Source: JAAFHB01 sp037133495 (GTDB lineage Bacteria; Bacteroidota; Bacteroidia; Bacteroidales; Prolixibacteraceae). From it: 20,158 bases of DNA. A model generated the notes under the pieces. It was not told the origin of the DNA and did not search any database. It saw only the letters and a program-made list of their open reading frames with translations. The stretch spans positions 1 to 20,158 of the forward strand of contig JBAXOA010000080.1 in NCBI GenBank assembly GCA_037133495.1, read 5' to 3'. Position 1 is the stretch's first letter. The number at the start of each line of letters is the position of its first letter. Below are positions 16,466 through 20,158 of this stretch, piece by piece. The translations under genes and the position numbers were made by a program.

Positions 16466-16727
16466 TGTATGTAATTGCTGTTTATGATATTGGGGAGAAA
16501 AGAGTAGGCAAAATGCTAAAACTTTGCCGAAGGTATTTGAATTGGATTCAAAACTCTGTATTTGAAGGGGAAATCACTGAGGTGATCTTGAAGAATTAAA
16601 GCTCTGCTCGTTGAAGATAATGAATCCAGAGACTGATAGTTTGATTATCTTTAAGGCGCGGCAGGAGAAATGGCTTGAAAAGGAGATTGTTGGAAAGGAA
16701 TTAAGTAACCTCGATAACATGCTCTGA
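16465..16727 (+). pseudogene. cas2: cas2 with a one-base frameshift
   Basis: From ATG 16465 the frame reads MYVIAVYDIGEKRVGKMLKL and onwards to SVFEGEITEV, a textbook Cas2 N-terminus with Asp8, but it then runs into TAA at 16597-16599 after 44 codons. In the neighbouring frame from 16584 the sequence continues DLEELKLCSLKIMN...DSLIIFKARQEKWLEKEIVG to TGA at 16725-16727, the normal Cas2 C-terminal half. One missing base near GAGGTGATC (16579-16587) restores an 87-residue protein, the usual Cas2 length. So this is either a very recent inactivating deletion, a sequencing or assembly error, or (less likely) recoding. As written, the product lacks the C-terminal part needed for the Cas1-Cas2 complex. 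Confidence 0.9.
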
Positions 16728-16852
16728 AACAACAAAATATTAACTATTTAGGTTGTCGATGGGTTAAATGGCAGACCTGATAATTACTAAATTGGTGTCT
16801 GACTTGCCACTAAAGTTCTTTGACATGCTGGAAATAAATAAGATAGCACAAG

Positions 16853-16894
16853 TTGTCGATCGCCGGTATAAAACCGGTTATCGGAGGTCGACAA
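16853..16894. repeat. Nested inverted repeat in the CRISPR leader
   Basis: TTGTCGA (16853-16859) pairs with TCGACAA (16888-16894), and inside it CCGGT (16863-16867) pairs with ACCGG (16873-16877) around ATAAA. The structure ends 76 bases before the first repeat. It could be a protein-binding site or a cruciform guiding integration or transcription; this is inferred from symmetry only. Confidence 0.6.
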
Positions 16895-16948
16895 TATTTT
16901 GCTGGTAAATAAAGGTCAAATATTTATTAACTAATTGAAAATCAATAT

Positions 16949-16956
16949 TATTTTTG
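16949..16956 (+). promoter_or_regulatory. -7-like element of the array promoter
   Basis: TATTTTTG fits the Bacteroidota TAnnTTTG consensus and lies 14 bases before the first repeat, so the transcript would begin at or just before the array. No good -33 TTTG is found at the expected distance, so the call rests on the -7 box and location. Confidence 0.4.
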
Positions 16957-16970
16957 CTGTATTCAAACGG

Positions 16971-19900
16971 CATCTAATCGCACCATATTGGAATTGAAAC
17001 AACAAGTAAAGCACTGCAAACAATGCTCTCATGTACCCATCTAATCGCACCATATTGGAATTGAAACACAGCATCAGCGTTAAAAGTTGCATCGGTTACA
17101 ACATCTAATCGCACCATATTGGAATTGAAACTTGTGTAAAATCATCTTCATGATCCAGCATCGTAATCATCTAATCGCACCATATTGGAATTGAAACCGG
17201 TGATTCAGGTGAAGTTTTGCAGATTCTTGACAACATCTAATCGCACCATATTGGAATTGAAACCTCAAATACTGGGCAAGACTATTGGTGCTTATTTGAC
17301 ATCTAATCGCACCATATTGGAATTGAAACTTCCTAAACTCATTAAGGCAAAAATTCGGCGTAATCATCTAATCGCACCATATTGGAATTGAAACAAAATA
17401 CTATATTGGTATAACATAATGAGTATCTTAACATCTAATCGCACCATATTGGAATTGAAACGAATAAGTATGTAAAAGGTTAATAAGATCAGGCGTCATC
17501 TAATCGCACCATATTGGAATTGAAACATCAAAATTACTTTGTTAATCATCTTGTCAAATTTTCATCTAATCGCACCATATTGGAATTGAAACTCTGCAGA
17601 CTTAACAATGATTCAGGGGTAAAAGACCATCTAATCGCACCATATTGGAATTGAAACATAAACAACCATAAAAGGTATTGAATCATAAGAGGTCATCTAA
17701 TCGCACCATATTGGAATTGAAACTTGTAATTGCTCCGCTTTTGACAATAAACGCCAGCATCTAATCGCACCATATTGGAATTGAAACCTACTAAGGGGCG
17801 GAGTTGCATAAACGACTAAATCCATCTAATCGCACCATATTGGAATTGAAACTTCTGTTTTTGAATCTGTTCCGCCATCCTTTTTTCATCTAATCGCACC
17901 ATATTGGAATTGAAACATGTATAAACTTATCAGTTACGATGTGAAAATGTATGCATCTAATCGCACCATATTGGAATTGAAACCTCTTTCGGATCAACGC
18001 CCTCTTCTTCAAAGCCAACCATCTAATCGCACCATATTGGAATTGAAACTTGGCTGACATCATTATGGGCTTAACGCCTCTCTTCATCTAATCGCACCAT
18101 ATTGGAATTGAAACGATCCTATATCTTCCAATGCCGTGACGGTCGCTGTCATCTAATCGCACCATATTGGAATTGAAACGTGGAAAAATGCCACCTCCGC
18201 ACAGCACTTCTGGCATCTAATCGCACCATATTGGAATTGAAACTTGAAACTATCGGCCAGTGCGATAACCTCCTCACCATCTAATCGCACCATATTGGAA
18301 TTGAAACAAAAGAATTTTGAATCATTAACCACTCAGTTGAAAGCATCTAATCGCACCATATTGGAATTGAAACGTTTTAATAAAAAGCGGAACATTTATG
18401 AGTGATCCCATCTAATCGCACCATATTGGAATTGAAACGCGCGATCCGCAACATGGATTTCGGAGGGACGGATCATCTAATCGCACCATATTGGAATTGA
18501 AACTCGAATATTACCTCCGTAATTCGCCGGCTTTTATTGCATCTAATCGCACCATATTGGAATTGAAACGGCAATTTAAATGCAGTAAGACCACTGTAGA
18601 TATCATCTAATCGCACCATATTGGAATTGAAACAGGTGATTGAGCAGGAGAAAACATTGTTTGACACGCATCTAATCGCACCATATTGGAATTGAAACGA
18701 AAGATCGATGATTCTGATGCTACCCACAGCGATTCATCTAATCGCACCATATTGGAATTGAAACATGATTCCGGTCAGGATTACGATTTCTTCAGACACC
18801 CATCTAATCGCACCATATTGGAATTGAAACTTACTCGCTCGACCGGTCAATCGATACAATTATACATCTAATCGCACCATATTGGAATTGAAACAAAGAA
18901 ACAATGAAATACATTGAATCAAAAAGAAATCATCTAATCGCACCATATTGGAATTGAAACTGAGTCGAAGAGGCTCGCAATCAACGAGGGCATTGAGACA
19001 TCTAATCGCACCATATTGGAATTGAAACAATAAATAAAAGCCTGCTAAAAGTATTTTGATTGTCATCTAATCGCACCATATTGGAATTGAAACGCACTTG
19101 CATACCAGCTCGCGAGTATTGAGTACTCATCTAATCGCACCATATTGGAATTGAAACGTGGAAAAATGCCACCACCGCGCAGCACTTCTGGCATCTAATC
19201 GCACCATATTGGAATTGAAACTGAAGCAAAGTTAGTGAGCAAATTTGCCATCTTTTGCATCTAATCGCACCATATTGGAATTGAAACTTCGCAAATCGAA
19301 CAAATGCGCGTCTGCGATGTGCTCCATCTAATCGCACCATATTGGAATTGAAACTATCAACACAATAGGATTTACGACATCGAAGGAATCATCTAATCGC
19401 ACCATATTGGAATTGAAACAATAAAATGGATAGGGATTAAGAAAAATAATCTGCGCATCTAATCGCACCATATTGGAATTGAAACTTACTGCGGATGAAA
19501 ACAAAAGGAACATCATCAACATCTAATCGCACCATATTGGAATTGAAACGGTTGACCGTTACCTCACGCCACCGGTGCCGGTCAGCATCTAATCGCACCA
19601 TATTGGAATTGAAACTTGATAATCCAATCAAGGGCATTACCGATTTTGTCATCTATTCGCACCATATTGGAATTGAAACTTAAAAAAACATCAGATTAAT
19701 ACTGTAATATGATGCATCTAATCGCACCATATTGGAATTGAAACGACCAACAACATCGCCGAGCAATTGATCCGCGACGCATCTAATCGCACCATATTGG
19801 AATTGAAACCTATTAAGATAACCGCAAATGATCGACGAAAGAACATCTAATCGCACCATATTGGAATTGAAACACAGCTCGTCGACAGATGGCAGATACC

Positions 19901-20158
19901 AGTCGGTGTCATCTAATCGCACCATATTGGAATTGAAACAAAATTGAAAGGTTAGTGAGCATCACTAATGAATTCATCTAATCGCACCATATTGGAATTG
20001 AAACGAGATATCAAAGGCATGGTTGCTTACCGGAGACGGCATCTAATCGCACCATATTGGAATTGAAACACCTCACCTGCTGATCCTTTAATCGGATGGT
20101 ATGCATCTAATCGCACCATATTGGAATTGAAACGAGATATCAAAGGCATGGTTGCTTA
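16971..20158 (+). CRISPR. Type I-B CRISPR array, 49 repeats in window, truncated at the right edge
   Basis: The 30-bp repeat begins CATCTAATCG and ends GGAATTGAAAC. Forty-nine copies start at 16971, 17038, 17102 and so on to 20104; 48 are identical and one (19650-19679) has a single substitution. There are 48 complete spacers of 34-38 nt (mostly 34-36) and a 49th cut by the edge. The ATTGAAAC 3' end is the classic 5' handle left by Cas6 in type I-B crRNAs, so the array is read on the + strand away from cas1-cas2. The repeat has only a weak internal dyad (CCA-TAT-TGG), fitting the nearly unstructured repeats cleaved by this Cas6 type. Spacers 19 and 34 are near-identical, and 47 and 49 match over all visible bases. 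Confidence 0.99.
19650..19679 (+). repeat. Variant CRISPR repeat (repeat 42)
   Basis: The seventh base is T instead of A (position 19656), giving CATCTATTCG at the start. The Cas6 cleavage region and handle are unchanged, so processing should be normal. All other 48 repeats read the same by eye. Confidence 0.95.

Larger units (their letters stand above)
16728..16970 (+). promoter_or_regulatory. CRISPR leader
   Basis: A 243-bp AT-rich, non-repetitive stretch between cas2 and the first repeat, on the side fitting the repeat orientation (GAAAC end distal to the leader). It contains two TTGTCGAT boxes exactly 100 bp apart (16753-16760 and 16853-16860), the inverted copy TCGACAA at 16888-16894, and a -7-like promoter element. 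A 46-codon open frame runs through it (16768-16908) but is probably fortuitous. Confidence 0.85.

Noticed and set aside
16579..16587. Programmed frameshifting to make full-length Cas2.
   Set aside because: No slippery heptamer is present at the break, and Cas2 is not known to need recoding; deletion or sequence error is simpler.
16768..16908. A 46-codon open reading frame inside the CRISPR leader (MADLIITKLVSDLPLKFF...).
   Set aside because: It spans the leader dyad and promoter-proximal sequence, resembles no known protein, and short frames of this size arise easily by chance.
17167..19925. Many open reading frames of 60-84 codons on both strands in the array, with recurring FQFQYGAIR or SNRTILELK peptides.
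   Set aside because: They are translations of the CRISPR repeat and spacers, not genes.
19222..19974. Spacers 35 and 46 share GTTAGTGAGCA.
   Set aside because: Only 11 bases at different offsets within the spacers; chance sharing is plausible among 48 spacers.

Overview
The window looks like a chromosomal segment of a member of the Bacteroidota. The reasons are the protein families, moderate-to-low GC, start codons with weak Shine-Dalgarno sequences, TAnnTTTG-type -7 promoter elements (2042-2049 and 16949-16956), and a heptamer satellite at the left edge. The order is not certain; a marine or anaerobic Bacteroidales/Marinilabiliales-type genome would fit. It has two parts: ordinary chromosomal genes (1 to about 7.25 kb) and a complete type I-B CRISPR-Cas locus (8.0 kb to the right edge).

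Left part: a 7-bp tandem repeat (1-100); a minus-strand gene for an unusual protein with helical repeats and a GH16-like, apparently non-catalytic C-terminal domain (110-1891); an RsmF/NOL1-NOP2-Sun rRNA m5C methyltransferase (2075-3472) with a visible promoter; a convergent EamA/DMT transporter with a GTG start (3483-4400); a sodium:solute symporter (4619-6109) followed by a probable terminator; and an endonuclease/exonuclease/phosphatase-family gene (6542-7252) in what looks like a single-gene cassette. The 747 bp between it and the cas operon hold no convincing gene.

Right part: cas6, cas8 (Cst1/Cas8b1-like), cas7 (Cst2/DevR), cas5 (Cas5t) and cas3 (HD plus helicase) run in tight order on the + strand. 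After a 310-bp gap come cas4, cas1 and cas2, a 243-bp leader and a CRISPR array. The array has 49 copies of a 30-bp repeat inside the window (48 complete spacers of 34-38 nt plus one cut by the edge), so it is larger than seen here. Cas6 would cut the array transcript to leave an ATTGAAAC 5' handle. Cas8, Cas7 and Cas5 form Cascade, possibly with a small subunit translated from inside cas8. Cas3 degrades targets, and Cas4-Cas1-Cas2 would acquire spacers.

Most notable points: cas2 carries a clean one-base frameshift, with the rest of its 87-codon frame preserved. Two distant spacers (19 and 34) are 32/34 identical, as if taken from related viruses. A spacer recurs at the right edge (47 and 49). 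The leader has a nested inverted repeat with a recurring TTGTCGAT box. The effector genes cas8-cas7-cas5 look more A+T-rich than the rest of the operon. I do not see a wholly new system; this is a recognisable type I-B locus with unusual details.
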